A stretch of DNA of 41,271 nucleotides from Deltaproteobacteria bacterium. GTDB taxonomy: Bacteria; Myxococcota_A; Polyangia; Polyangiales; Polyangiaceae. Made by a program: the position numbers and the translations under genes. The notes beneath the pieces were generated by a model. It was given only the letters and a program-made list of their open reading frames with translations. It did not search any database and was not told the origin of the DNA. Shown here one piece after another: positions 1-8,346 of this stretch (its first letter is position 1; each line of letters opens with the position of its first letter). The stretch is from assembly GCA_003235365.1 (NCBI GenBank), contig QJWJ01000312.1, positions 1 through 41,271 on the forward strand, read 5' to 3'.

Positions 1-110
1 AGCGCTCCCAAATGGCGACTGAGTCCACGGGTATGGTTACAACGGCCCCATCACCAGTAGTATTTTTAACGTAATTTCATATAGTTAGGAACGCACAGCA
101 ACGAGGCTTC

Positions 111-126
111 GTATTCTTCTGAATAC
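111..126. promoter_or_regulatory. Palindrome upstream of the TIGR02147 gene, candidate operator
   Basis: A perfect six-base inverted repeat (GTATTC, four-base spacer TTCT, GAATAC) lies 55 bases before the GTG start at 181. The surrounding stretch, about 60-130, is much richer in A and T than the rest of the window and contains a TATAGT hexamer at 80-85 that could be a -10 element; no good -35 match was found. It could be an autoregulatory site or a small transcript hairpin. Position and symmetry are seen; the function is inferred. Confidence 0.3.
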
Positions 127-180
127 TGAAAGTGGAAAAGCCGCGTTGACCAGACAACTCCGGCATGGGACCACGAAGCT

Positions 181-1092
181 GTGTCCAGCGACGCCGTCCG
201 CCCCAAAGCGACCATCGATGTCTTTCGTTACCAAGACTATCGCCGCTACCTGACCGACTACTATCAGGCCAAGAAAGCCCGAGGCTACTCCTACCGCGCC
301 TTCGCCAAAGCGGCGGGGCTCGGCGCGCCGAACTACCTGCGCCTGGTGATCGATGGCAAGCGCAACCTCAGCCCCACCATGGCCGCGCGTTTCGCAAGCG
401 CCTGCGAACTCGGCCCAGAAGCGACTGACTACTTCGAAACGTTGGTAGCGTTCAATCAGGCTCAATCACAGCAAGAGCGTGTCGCCCAGCACGAAAAGCT
501 CCGGGCATTCCGCCGCTACCGAAAGGCCCAGCGCGTCGAGGTCGCCGAAGCCGACTATCACGGCAACTGGTACACGCCGGTGCTGCGGGAGCTCGTGCGC
601 TGCGACGGATTCCGCAACGACCCGGATTGGATCGCCGCGATACTCAGACCGACGGTGCGCCCCAGCCAGGTGCGCCGCGCAATCAGCAGTCTGGTGACGC
701 TGGGCTTGCTCGACGTGACCGAAGACGGTCGACTGAAACAGCGGCGCGCCGTCGTGTCGACGGGACCCGAGACCGCGGGCATGCACATCCGCAGCTATCA
801 CGCCGAGATGATGCAACAGGCCATTTCGTCGATGGAAACCGTATCGCGCGAGGAACGCGACATCTCGTCGCTCACGCTGAGCATCGGTCCGTCGGGACTG
901 CATCGGCTCAAGACGCGCCTCGTCGAATTGCGGCGCGAGTTACTCGAACTCGCCGAGTCGGAACCAGAACCGAACCAGGTCGTGCAACTGAACTTTCAAC
1001 TCTTTCCCGTATCGCATCCGATCAAGAGTTCCGCAAAACCAGACGCCCCCAAGCGCGACGCGCTCCAGCCGACAAAGGCAAACAGGAAGTGA
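181..1092 (+). CDS. TIGR02147 family protein (DUF4423-type regulator)
   Basis: This 303-residue protein begins with the family signature: a short 'VFRYQDYRRYLTDYY' segment (about residues 14-28), followed by a helix-turn-helix-like stretch 'SYRAFAKAAGLGAPNYLRLVI' split around residues 39-59 and 'GKRNLSPTMAARFA'. The middle (about 120-190) contains a winged-helix-like region with 'VRRAISSLVTLGLLDVTEDG'. The C-terminal third, with 'ISSLTLSIG', is the DUF4423 part. The family is common in Fibrobacteres and myxobacteria and is thought to act as transcriptional regulators. The GTG start at 181 puts the signature at the usual distance from the N terminus. The gene ends two bases before the lipoprotein gene at 1095, so the two are almost certainly co-transcribed; this regulator/lipoprotein pairing is typical of the family. 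The target is unknown. Confidence 0.88.
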   Translation: MSSDAVRPKATIDVFRYQDYRRYLTDYYQAKKARGYSYRAFAKAAGLGAPNYLRLVIDGKRNLSPTMAARFASACELGPEATDYFETLVAFNQAQSQQERVAQHEKLRAFRRYRKAQRVEVAEADYHGNWYTPVLRELVRCDGFRNDPDWIAAILRPTVRPSQVRRAISSLVTLGLLDVTEDGRLKQRRAVVSTGPETAGMHIRSYHAEMMQQAISSMETVSREERDISSLTLSIGPSGLHRLKTRLVELRRELLELAESEPEPNQVVQLNFQLFPVSHPIKSSAKPDAPKRDALQPTKANRK

Positions 1093-1094
1093 TC

Positions 1095-2582
1095 ATGAAG
1101 TCCAATAGACGCGTTCTTTTCTCCCGCACTGCTAGTGCACTTTGGCTCGTCGTGTGCGCCTCGACGTTCGCCGTCACGAGCGCCTGTGGTGCCAACACGG
1201 CCGAAACCAGGCAGGGCACGGAGACGGGCAATCCACCGGTGATCGCTCGCGACCGAGTCGAGGTCATCGCCGACGGTGAGGGAGTGCGAGTCGTGGGTAG
1301 ATCCGGTGCAGTTCCCGGCGGGACCGAGGTTCGTGTCCGAAACACGGACAACGGTGCCCAGGCCACCGACCAGGCGGATGAGAATGGAGCCTTCGAGGTG
1401 TTCCTGGAAGGCAGTGTCGACGACGACTACGAAGTCGGCATCGACGGCGGCAAGAGCATCGAGATCAGCGGCGCTGATGCGACGGATGATTCGACGACGA
1501 ATACCGATGATGCGACGGATGATTCGAGCACCGACGATTCGACAGATGATTCGACGACGAACACTGACGATGAACCATCCACGCCAGACGACGAAGGGCC
1601 TGCGCCGGACGACACGGTGCTTCCCGACGACGACACGACGGACGACGGATCGATAGTCGAACGCTGTGACGAGGACGGCAAGCGCTTGGATGCGCAGCTC
1701 GATGCGTTGCTCGGTGCTGCCTCGTGCACCACCGACACCGATTGCGTCGCGGCCGGCACGCCGTGGGGTCGCCCGTGCCCCGGCAATCCGTGCCGAACCT
1801 GGATCACCTCGGTCGACCAGCTCGAGCAGGCACAGAGCGACATCGACGCTCTGCGCGACCAGTGCGACCCCGAATGCGAGCCGTACTTGGTGAGCGCGGA
1901 CTGTGTGGAACCTCCCGTCGCGACGTGTTTCGAAGGTCAGTGCGTCGATGCCGCCAAAGTCGAATTCAGTTGCGAGAGCAAGAGCGAAGAGCACGACGCC
2001 AAGCAAGCCATGATCGCAGCGGCCGTCGATACGTCATGCAGTGACGACACTCAGTGCACGCGCATTCGCTTCGACAACGACTGCTCCCAGGATTTCTGTG
2101 CTTACGACTACCCGATTGCAGTCGACGCTCTCAGCGACACCCGAGCGAAGCTCCAGGAACTCGACGAGCTGCAATGCGCTCCCTTGGTCGCAGCACAGTG
2201 TTCGTTCCAGTTTCCCGAGTGCGCTCAGCGCAACCCGTGGATCCCCACGTGTGAACAAGGTAGCTGCGTCGAGCTGTACCAATGTGAGAAAGCTGACGAG
2301 TGGCTGACAGACAAGTCACGGGCGATCGCCAATGCCGTCGAGCACACCTGTTCGGCAGACGCGGACTGTAGCGTGCTCAGCCTCCACATGGCGTGCCGAG
2401 ACGTCTGCGCGAACGTCGCCGTATCCAACGCTGAACGCACCGGGATCGAAACCCGTCTCGATGATTTCGAGCGATGGGCGTGCAGCGAGTTCGAAGCCGC
2501 TGGCTGCGAGAATCCGGGCGCGGCATGCCCACCCGTGCAGTTTCTCGCGCACTGCGTGGACGGCGTGTGCGAGATGCAGTAG
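1095..2582 (+). CDS. Cys-rich lipoprotein paired with TIGR02147 regulator
   Basis: Predicted 495-residue outer lipoprotein. The basic N terminus (MKSNRRVLF) and hydrophobic core end in a lipobox-like VTSAC with the lipidated Cys at 31. Residues about 45-125 look like a small beta-sandwich (carboxypeptidase-regulatory or Ig-like, 'GGTEVRVRNTDNGAQ...DENGAFEV'). A low-complexity acidic linker of about 60 residues follows, built from repeats of TDD, DDS and TTNTDD. The rest consists of three similar Cys-rich modules of about 85-100 residues, each starting near 'CSxDxxC' or 'CTTDTDC' and closing with 'C..GxCV' or 'CVDGVCEM'; these probably form disulphides outside the cell. The start at 1095 has AGGAAG seven bases upstream and follows the regulator stop by two bases. 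The open frame extends further upstream to 627, but that part is antisense-type shadow of the regulator. Function unknown; surface binding is a guess. Confidence 0.82.
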   Translation: MKSNRRVLFSRTASALWLVVCASTFAVTSACGANTAETRQGTETGNPPVIARDRVEVIADGEGVRVVGRSGAVPGGTEVRVRNTDNGAQATDQADENGAFEVFLEGSVDDDYEVGIDGGKSIEISGADATDDSTTNTDDATDDSSTDDSTDDSTTNTDDEPSTPDDEGPAPDDTVLPDDDTTDDGSIVERCDEDGKRLDAQLDALLGAASCTTDTDCVAAGTPWGRPCPGNPCRTWITSVDQLEQAQSDIDALRDQCDPECEPYLVSADCVEPPVATCFEGQCVDAAKVEFSCESKSEEHDAKQAMIAAAVDTSCSDDTQCTRIRFDNDCSQDFCAYDYPIAVDALSDTRAKLQELDELQCAPLVAAQCSFQFPECAQRNPWIPTCEQGSCVELYQCEKADEWLTDKSRAIANAVEHTCSADADCSVLSLHMACRDVCANVAVSNAERTGIETRLDDFERWACSEFEAAGCENPGAACPPVQFLAHCVDGVCEMQ

Positions 2583-2651
2583 CCGAGCGGCAAGCGGTGG
2601 CCTGAAGCGACGAGTCGCATGCTCCAAGCGCCCAGTGGTCTTCTTGACAGA

Positions 2652-3548
2652 TCAGCGTTTTCGATAGGCGCCCGGCGTCGACCCCGTCAGTCGCTTGAAC
2701 ACGACGTTCAGGTGGGTCTGCCCGGAAAAGCCGCAGTCCAGTGCAATATCGGCAATCGAACGACCGCGTTCCCGCAGCATCGACTTTGCGCGCGCCACCC
2801 GACGTTCGAGAACGTAGCGATGGGGTGTCGTGCCGAACGACTGCTTGAACAGGCGCGTGAAGTGATCGGGGCTGTATCCCACGAGGCTCGCCAGGTCGAA
2901 CAAGCCGACATTCAGGGACACGTGAGTTTCGATGTAGTCGACGAGGAGCATGCGCTGCACGTCGTTGAACCCGGTTTGCGGCTCGACGGGCTCGGCACAG
3001 GCCCCGTAGCGCGCCGCAACGTAGGCGGCCAAAGCGAGTGAAATCCCCTGAACGTAGACGGGGCCGAGAGGAAAGTTGGTGTCCACTTGTTCCTGGAGAC
3101 GCCGCGCAAGATCGACCACGTGCGCGTCGATCAGCCCATAGCGCGGGCCGCGCCTCGCATCGAGCCCGTCGTCGGAGCCACTCATCAGTTGCCTGGTGAC
3201 CTGACGAGGTAGCGCGATCGCCGTGCACGACGTCACGCCGCCCGACCACTGGATTTCCTTCATGCTGGTACCACGTGGCAACAGATCGATCATGCCCGAA
3301 TGCCGAGTGAAGCGGTGACGCCGTTCAGCACTCCCGACGGCATCAGACTTGGCCCCGTCAATGGTCACCTCAGTCGTTGCGCCGGTCCACACGAGGACGG
3401 CGTCGTCTTCGCCGAACAGGTCGTGCACGATCCCGGACGCCGGGAACTCGTTGGCGCGTAAGGGGAGGCCCGACCAGCTGGCGCCGGTGAGCGGTCGACC
3501 ATACTTGTCTTCCAACAGGGCTGGCGACGTCGTCATTCTCCACGACAT
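2652..3548 (-). CDS. AraC family transcriptional regulator
   Basis: The protein has about 298 residues. The C-terminal 100 form the AraC/XylS double helix-turn-helix domain: 'FDLASLVGYSPDHFTRLFKQ' as the first motif, 'SIADIALDCGFSGQTHLNVVFKR' split across the second, and the classic 'GSTPGAYRKR' end. The N-terminal 180 residues are a cupin-like sensory domain with 'HRFTRHSGMIDLLPRG', as in AraC regulators that respond to small organic molecules. The ATG at 3548 (MSWRMTTS) is preferred over one at 3599, because the extra 17 residues look non-coding; an ATG at 3536 is a third option. No clear ribosome site supports any of them. The gene is convergent with the lipoprotein ending at 2582. The target is unknown; the divergent DUF1592/DUF1552 operon beyond the 736-base spacer is a possible one. 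Confidence 0.85.
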   Translation of the reverse strand: MSWRMTTSPALLEDKYGRPLTGASWSGLPLRANEFPASGIVHDLFGEDDAVLVWTGATTEVTIDGAKSDAVGSAERRHRFTRHSGMIDLLPRGTSMKEIQWSGGVTSCTAIALPRQVTRQLMSGSDDGLDARRGPRYGLIDAHVVDLARRLQEQVDTNFPLGPVYVQGISLALAAYVAARYGACAEPVEPQTGFNDVQRMLLVDYIETHVSLNVGLFDLASLVGYSPDHFTRLFKQSFGTTPHRYVLERRVARAKSMLRERGRSIADIALDCGFSGQTHLNVVFKRLTGSTPGAYRKR

Positions 3549-4284
3549 TCGCAGCACCTGTGCCGCAGGGCCAGTACTTGCGGCGTGCGGGTGAAGCATT
3601 GCGCACGACGTGGAACGGCGCGTTTGCAGAAGGAGGCCGGGATCATCCGGAGATCGCAGCGAAAAGCGGCGATAGCGTATTCTCGATCGATTTCAGCCAC
3701 AACGTGCATGAGCGACTTCACTCGAATTCCGTGCGTCTGCGATTTGGCCCAATCGGGGAGATCCTCCGGGCACGGGCGTCAGGGCGCGCACCTTGCGATG
3801 GTCGCAAGCGGCTGCGCGACCTCCTAAGCGTTCCCCCCCACGGGGATGAAACCCCACCGCGCCGGCGGTGAGTGCCGCAACCGAGGACCCATCGGATGCA
3901 CCGACGGCAGCCAAATCCAGGCCTCACGCGGAGGTGCGGAGGTGCGGAGGTGCGGAGGCCATCGCGAAGCGACCTGGATGGTCATGCGAGAGAACTGTAT
4001 CGCCCAGTGATGCCACTCACTGCGCGTACGCCCCGTGCCGCTATGTCGGTGGGCGTGCTCGAGTCCCCAAAGCGCCGCGCGTAGCGGTCGCAACGCAACG
4101 CGCCAGGCGGCCGGCAATCAACGTGTCCGCGGTAGCTCGGGGGTCGAAATCCAGCGCCGTTCAATCTGACGCGGGGTTCGTTGCAACTGCCCGGCAGACT
4201 TCCAGATCTCAGCGTATCAATGGACGTTCCGGTGCGTTTTCCTGGGAAGATCGGAGGTTGCCGAGGCATGCCTATGAAACAGCT
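3549..4284. other. Long divergent intergenic region with octamer repeat
   Basis: This spacer of about 736 bases lies between the divergent AraC and DUF1592 genes. It has open frames in several directions, but none resembles a known protein or shows a good start. It contains the octamer tandem repeat at 3928-3958, and a G/C-rich hairpin-like sequence around 3829-3853. Near 4253-4266 are two purine-rich Shine-Dalgarno-like blocks (GGAGG, GAGG). Promoters for both neighbouring genes should lie here, but no confident -35/-10 pair was found. Confidence 0.5.
3920..3960. repeat. Octamer tandem repeat inside a short inverted repeat
   Basis: The unit GCGGAGGT occurs three times exactly (3928-3935, 3936-3943, 3944-3951), followed by a fourth copy with one change at its last base (3952-3959). 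The array is enclosed by GGCCTC (3920-3925) and GAGGCC (3955-3960), so the transcript could fold with the repeat in the loop. It may be a slippage-prone tract or a row of protein binding sites; nothing else in the window shares the unit. Confidence 0.75.
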
Positions 4285-4333
4285 ATGCCTTGCACCCTCG
4301 ATCGCGCTTCCGGATTACTGCTTTGGGCAGTAA
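4274..4333 (+). other. Possible 19-codon leader reading frame overlapping the DUF1592 start
   Basis: An ATG at 4274 with GAGG seven bases before it opens a frame of 19 codons (MKQLCLAPSIALPDYCFGQ) that stops at 4333, inside the first codons of the DUF1592 gene, which starts at 4285 in another frame. The ribosome site here is better than the one for the real gene. It could be a leader peptide controlling translation, or a sign that the true start of the downstream gene lies in this frame with a sequence error. It is more likely chance than not. Confidence 0.2.
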
Positions 4334-6165
4334 CGGCCGGGCTCACAGCACTCGCATGTGGGCAAGAACTCACCTCCGCAAGCACCGGGTTGCCGGGTGG
4401 GTCGCTCAGTGCGCCGGGCGACCAGGCACCAAGTGCAGGCGGCCCGAGCGGGCAGGGCGACCTGCCGGGGCCGGGTTCCGGTGGCCCATTCAGCCCCGGC
4501 GTCGGAAGCCCGGGAGCAGGGGGCGGCAGCAGCCTGTCTCCGGAGTTCGGCACGGGCGGCATGGGCGGGGCGCAGTTCGACGGTGTGCTCAGCCCCCGCG
4601 AAGGCCTAGCAGCCCGGCTGGGTAAGCACGAATACCGCTACAGCGTGCTCGACGTCCTCGGTGTCGACCTCAGCGCAGACGAGCTGGATCCCAACGTGGG
4701 TGGCCTGCCCAACGACACCGGCGACGGCGTGTTCAAGCACTACGCCGACAAGCAAACCTCGACCGAGCAGCACACGCTCGCCTACTTCGAGGTCGCCTCG
4801 AGCGTCAGCAAGCGTGTCGACGTCGCGGCGTTGGCCGAGAAGCTCGCGGTCTGCCAAGACGCAACCGTCGACTGCGGCGCGGCCTGGACCGCTGACATAG
4901 GACAACGCCTGTTCCGACGTCCCCTCGACGATCGCGAGTCGACGCTCTACAGCGATGTATTCGCGGATGCGCTGGACCAAGGCGCCGACTTCGACGAGGC
5001 CGCGCGCTGGGTCGTGGCATCGCTGCTGCAGGCACCCGCGTTCTTGTTCCGATTCGAGAACGAAACCCTGGGCACCCCAGATGAAGAACGCCCATTGACG
5101 GGCAACGAGCTCGCGGCGCGCTTGGCAGCGTTCCTCTGGGTGAGCGTTCCCGACGACGAATTGCGCGCAGCGGCGGCGAACGGCACCTTGGAAACCGAAG
5201 CCGGATTGCAGGCGCAAGTTGCGCGCATGCTGGCCGATCCGAAAGCTCAGCGCTTCACCGAAGCGTTCATCACCGATTTCAGCCGTGCGCGCTTGGCTGC
5301 GTTCGACGGCGCAACGGACGAGCAACGGCAAGCGCTCCACGATTCGATCGTCGCGACGTTCCAATATCATTTCTGGGACGCCCAACGCAGCGTCGCGGAG
5401 CTGTTCACGACTCGAGAGTTCGTCATCAATCCCGTCGTCGCCGAGCTGCTCGGCGTCCCCCCCGAATCGGGGACGCCAGTGGGGACGTCGGCATCGACAC
5501 GCCTGCTCGACGTCAGCCAGCTTCCCGAACGGGTTGGCATCATGGCCCATCCGGGAGTCATCGCGGGCATGGGCGATCGCGAAGTCGGGTCGTTCGTCAA
5601 CCGCGGCAAGTATCTGCTCGAGCGCTTGCTGTGCCAAAATCCGGTTGCCTTCCCCATGGGGCTGGAAGATGCACTCGAACAGTTCAATGCCGATACGACG
5701 GGCCTCAACGAACACGAGAAGGTAGCCATCCGCAAACAGCGAGTCGAATGTTGGGGGTGTCACGCGCAATTCGAACCCTTCGCTTTCGGGTTCTCCCGTT
5801 TCGACGGAGCCGGACGCTACGTGGGCGAAGCGGACGCGGCCGGCAAGCCGCTGAGCCTCGAAGGCTGGGTGCCCATCGCCGCCGAGGCGACCGCACCTCA
5901 CTACAGCAACTTCGCCGAGTACATGCAGATCCTGGCGACCCAAGAGGAAGTTCAGCGCTGCATGACCGAACACTTCCTCGATTTTGCGACTGCACACAGC
6001 CCCGATCCGCTAGTCAGAGCCCACGCAGAAACCGTTGGCGCGCAGTACTTGGCCTCCGGCGCAACCCTCGGAGCGATGGTCTCGGCCGTCATCGGCAGCC
6101 CCATCTTCGACTCAATCAAGGTGTCCGCCCCCGCGGAAGATACGACCGCCGGAGGAGGACAGTAA
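4285..6165 (+). CDS. DUF1592 domain-containing lipoprotein (DUF1587/1595/1592/1588/1585) with CXXCH
   Basis: Predicted 626-residue lipoprotein: signal peptide MPCTLDRASG plus a hydrophobic stretch, ending in TALAC with Cys 25. A Gly/Pro/Ser-rich linker runs to about residue 105. Next come the planctomycete-type domains in their usual order: DUF1587 ('RLGKHEYRYSVLDVLGVDL'), DUF1595 ('RLFRRPLDDRESTLYSDVF'), DUF1592 ('ELAARLAAFLWVSVPDDEL'), DUF1588 with 'GIMAHPGVIAGM' and 'NRGKYLLERLLC', and a C-terminal DUF1585-like part. In DUF1588 the sequence CWGCH (Cys489, Cys492, His493) is a CXXCH haem-c attachment motif, followed by 'FEPFAFGFSRFDGAGRY' as expected. Members are usually paired with a DUF1552 protein, as here, three bases downstream. 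The biochemical role of the family is not settled; an extracellular redox enzyme or complex is a reasonable inference. The start is chosen for its signal peptide; its ribosome site is weak. Confidence 0.85.
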   Translation: MPCTLDRASGLLLWAVTAGLTALACGQELTSASTGLPGGSLSAPGDQAPSAGGPSGQGDLPGPGSGGPFSPGVGSPGAGGGSSLSPEFGTGGMGGAQFDGVLSPREGLAARLGKHEYRYSVLDVLGVDLSADELDPNVGGLPNDTGDGVFKHYADKQTSTEQHTLAYFEVASSVSKRVDVAALAEKLAVCQDATVDCGAAWTADIGQRLFRRPLDDRESTLYSDVFADALDQGADFDEAARWVVASLLQAPAFLFRFENETLGTPDEERPLTGNELAARLAAFLWVSVPDDELRAAAANGTLETEAGLQAQVARMLADPKAQRFTEAFITDFSRARLAAFDGATDEQRQALHDSIVATFQYHFWDAQRSVAELFTTREFVINPVVAELLGVPPESGTPVGTSASTRLLDVSQLPERVGIMAHPGVIAGMGDREVGSFVNRGKYLLERLLCQNPVAFPMGLEDALEQFNADTTGLNEHEKVAIRKQRVECWGCHAQFEPFAFGFSRFDGAGRYVGEADAAGKPLSLEGWVPIAAEATAPHYSNFAEYMQILATQEEVQRCMTEHFLDFATAHSPDPLVRAHAETVGAQYLASGATLGAMVSAVIGSPIFDSIKVSAPAEDTTAGGGQ

Positions 6166-6168
6166 CCC

Positions 6169-7629
6169 ATGACCAGAATACTTTCGCGCAGAACATTCCT
6201 CCACGGGCTCGGAACCGTGTCCATCGGGCTGCCGTTTTTGGAAGAGATGCGGCCACGCAAATTGGCTGCACAGGAACAAGCGACTCCCATGCGGTTGATC
6301 ACGATGTTCTTCGGACTGGGGATCCCGCGTGACCAGTGTCTCGAGAAGTTCGAAGGACCGTTGGAGCCCTACGCGCCGCTGGCCGACAAGATGGCCATCT
6401 TCACGAACCTCGAGCTCCAACACGCCCACGACTTCGGATCGGGCGAGCCGCACTTCAAGATCGGCGACGTCGTGTTCGTTGGTGACCCGCAGGCGCGCGA
6501 GTACCAGGCATCGGGTCCGTCCATCGAGCAACTCGTCAAGCAAGCGCTACACCCCGACGGAGTTCCGACCCGGCTAGGATCCAAGTCCGTGGGTATGTGG
6601 TTCCGCACGGGTTCGGTCTCCCAATACACACGCCATTGGAACTTCGACGGAAGTCCCGGCGAGCGCCCCGAGCGGCGGCCGAGCCGCATCTTCGAACAGT
6701 TTTTCGGCACCGCGATCGAGAACGATCAGACTCGAGATCCAGACGCCCCAACCGATCCAACGCTCGTCCGAGAACGGCACATGCGCCGCAGCATCCTCGA
6801 CGCGGTGATGGACGACTACCGGCACTACACGCAAGATCGTTCGCCCTTGGGTGCAACTTCGAAGGGGAAGCTCGCCGTTCACCTGGACAACATCCGAGGG
6901 ATCGAGCAGCGCGTGGCTCCGGTGGAAGCAGCCGTCGAGGACGCAATCGCGCAGGAAGTCTGCAACGTCCCGAGTGACGTCACTGATCCAGGTAACGACA
7001 TTCCCTACGAACAGGAGCAAGGCGGCGCCGGTGGCAGCGCCCCGGTCATCGAGCACACGGATTTCGGCGCCGCTTTCCAGCTTCAGGGTGAACTGATGGC
7101 GCTCGCCTTGCGCTGCGATGTGCTGCGTTTCGGCAGCATGTTGTTCGTCGGGGCTGGCGGGCACGTCGGTTACCGCGGAACGTACGAGGCGCTCGGCGAA
7201 AGCATCAATTTCACCGCCGACTTGCCCGGGACGAGCCCGCACGACCACTACTTCCACAACAATCAGTGGCAGAAGGTTCGGCTGCACCAACACTTCTCTC
7301 AAGTGAACCTCGCTCACGCCCTCATGTCGTTCGACGATCCGAACTACCTCGAAGCCAACGGCAAGACCGTCCTCGACAACACCTTGGTCATCGTCGGCAC
7401 GGACTACGGTGGCGGAGGCAACACGACCGGCCACATTCCCCAAGGTGTCTTCCACGCGATCGCGGGTGGTAACGGCCACTTCCGCGCCGGTTTCAACGAC
7501 GAGGTCTACAACATCATCGACCTGTACGAGACAGCGTTGAAACCCTACGGCTTGGAGACGGGGATGGGCTCGGGCAACCATCCCCGATTCCGCCATACGC
7601 CGACAATCATCGACGACATCCTCGTCTGA
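6169..7629 (+). CDS. DUF1552 domain-containing protein, Tat-exported
   Basis: The 486-residue protein starts with a twin-arginine signal, 'SRRTFLHGLG' at residues 6-15 followed by a moderately hydrophobic segment, so it should be exported folded. The body matches the DUF1552 family: 'MRLITMFFGLGIP' near residue 40, 'FTNLELQHAHDFGSGEPHF' in parts, 'SVSQYTRHWNFDG', and the C-terminal 'TLVIVGTDYGGGGNTTGH' and 'GGNGHFRAG' blocks. These recall the metal-dependent alkaline phosphatase/sulfatase-like DUF1501/DUF1552 fold. The start has a strong GGAGGAGG at 6151-6158, inside the end of the DUF1592 gene, and only three bases separate the genes. The pair is widely seen in myxobacteria and Planctomycetes. 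The substrate is unknown. Confidence 0.88.
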   Translation: MTRILSRRTFLHGLGTVSIGLPFLEEMRPRKLAAQEQATPMRLITMFFGLGIPRDQCLEKFEGPLEPYAPLADKMAIFTNLELQHAHDFGSGEPHFKIGDVVFVGDPQAREYQASGPSIEQLVKQALHPDGVPTRLGSKSVGMWFRTGSVSQYTRHWNFDGSPGERPERRPSRIFEQFFGTAIENDQTRDPDAPTDPTLVRERHMRRSILDAVMDDYRHYTQDRSPLGATSKGKLAVHLDNIRGIEQRVAPVEAAVEDAIAQEVCNVPSDVTDPGNDIPYEQEQGGAGGSAPVIEHTDFGAAFQLQGELMALALRCDVLRFGSMLFVGAGGHVGYRGTYEALGESINFTADLPGTSPHDHYFHNNQWQKVRLHQHFSQVNLAHALMSFDDPNYLEANGKTVLDNTLVIVGTDYGGGGNTTGHIPQGVFHAIAGGNGHFRAGFNDEVYNIIDLYETALKPYGLETGMGSGNHPRFRHTPTIIDDILV

Positions 7630-7695
7630 AGGGCGCACGCCGCTGGTCTTGAACAGAGCCTGAGAGCACCACTCAGCTTGCCAATGCACGGAAAT

Positions 7696-7740
7696 GCCCC
7701 GAAAAACCGCCCCAGCGGGAGTGAGGGCGTTTTTCGGGGC
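7696..7740. terminator. Strong hairpin between convergent DUF1552 and peroxiredoxin genes
   Basis: The arms 7696-7707 and 7729-7740 pair perfectly (GCCCCGAAAAAC with GTTTTTCGGGGC). The stem continues by four more pairs (7709-7712 with 7725-7728) past one bulged C. The loop is about 12 bases. It lies 66 bases after the DUF1552 stop and about 105 bases after the convergent peroxiredoxin stop, so it could end transcription in both directions. There is no separate T run; the T-rich part is within the stem. Confidence 0.7.
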
Positions 7741-7845
7741 CACGTTCGGGCACTCTTGCTCGCAGCTCGGTGCTCGGGGTTGTTGATTTGTCGCGGCAAT
7801 CAACATGATTGCCGCGACAGCCATGGGCGCGCCCCTTCGAGCAAC

Positions 7846-8346
7846 TCAGCTCAACTGACCGACCATCGTATCTGCATCGCTGACCTCGAACTTGCGAGGC
7901 TGCTCGACGTTCAGAGACTTCACCACCCCGTCATCGACGAGCATGGAGAACCGCTTGCATCGCACGCCCATCCCCGACGCCGAACTGTCGTTCTCGAGGC
8001 CGAGCGCACGCGTGAGCTCGGCGTTGCCGTCACCGAGCATACGGATCTTGCCCATGGTGCCCTGCTCCCGCCCCCAGGCGGCCATGACATAGCCATCAGA
8101 GACAGATACGCACCACACCTCGTCGACCCCGAGGCGCTTCAACTCGTCTAATCGTTGCAGGTATCCGGGGACGTGCTTGGCCGAGCAGGTCGGGGTGTAG
8201 GGCCCGGGCAAACCGAAAATCACGATACGCTTGCCAGCGGCCGCATCGACGACGTTCACCGGGCTCGGCGCTAGAGGACACGCTTCGCCGAACTCCAACG
8301 ATTCCCAAAGCGTGGATTGTGGAAGAGACTGTCCAACGGAGATCAT
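7846..8346 (-). CDS. Peroxiredoxin, Prx5/AhpE-like redoxin
   Basis: The 166-residue thiol peroxidase is of the Prx5 type, which reduces hydrogen peroxide and alkyl hydroperoxides in the cytoplasm. It begins MISVGQSLPQ, typical of the family, and has the active-site motif 'PGPYTPTCSAKHVPGY' with peroxidatic Cys54 and the conserved Pro and Thr before it. Further matches are 'VSVSDGYVMAAWG' and the end 'MVDDGVVKSLNVE' (here MLVDDGVVKSLN). Other Cys residues (about 23, 80 and 117) could serve as resolving cysteine. The ATG at 8346 follows CAGGGACA and is chosen over one at 8364. No obvious partner gene is adjacent; it is transcribed in the same direction as the nonulosonate cluster but separated from it by about 144 bases. 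Confidence 0.9.
   Translation of the reverse strand: MISVGQSLPQSTLWESLEFGEACPLAPSPVNVVDAAAGKRIVIFGLPGPYTPTCSAKHVPGYLQRLDELKRLGVDEVWCVSVSDGYVMAAWGREQGTMGKIRMLGDGNAELTRALGLENDSSASGMGVRCKRFSMLVDDGVVKSLNVEQPRKFEVSDADTMVGQLS

Noticed and set aside
627..1094. Upstream extension of the first lipoprotein frame
   Set aside because: It overlaps the TIGR02147 gene in another frame; ATG 1095 gives a proper signal peptide and ribosome site.
3829..3853. CRISPR-repeat-like sequence (C-run, CACGGGGATGAAAC)
   Set aside because: It occurs once only; no second copy at spacer distance and no cas genes in the window.
4606..5997. Long open frame on the minus strand opposite the DUF1592 gene (463 codons)
   Set aside because: High-GC antisense shadow; no recognisable domain and the plus strand carries a clear family match.
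6574..7824. Long open frame on the minus strand opposite the DUF1552 gene (416 codons)
   Set aside because: Antisense shadow with no family features; it also crosses the terminator hairpin.
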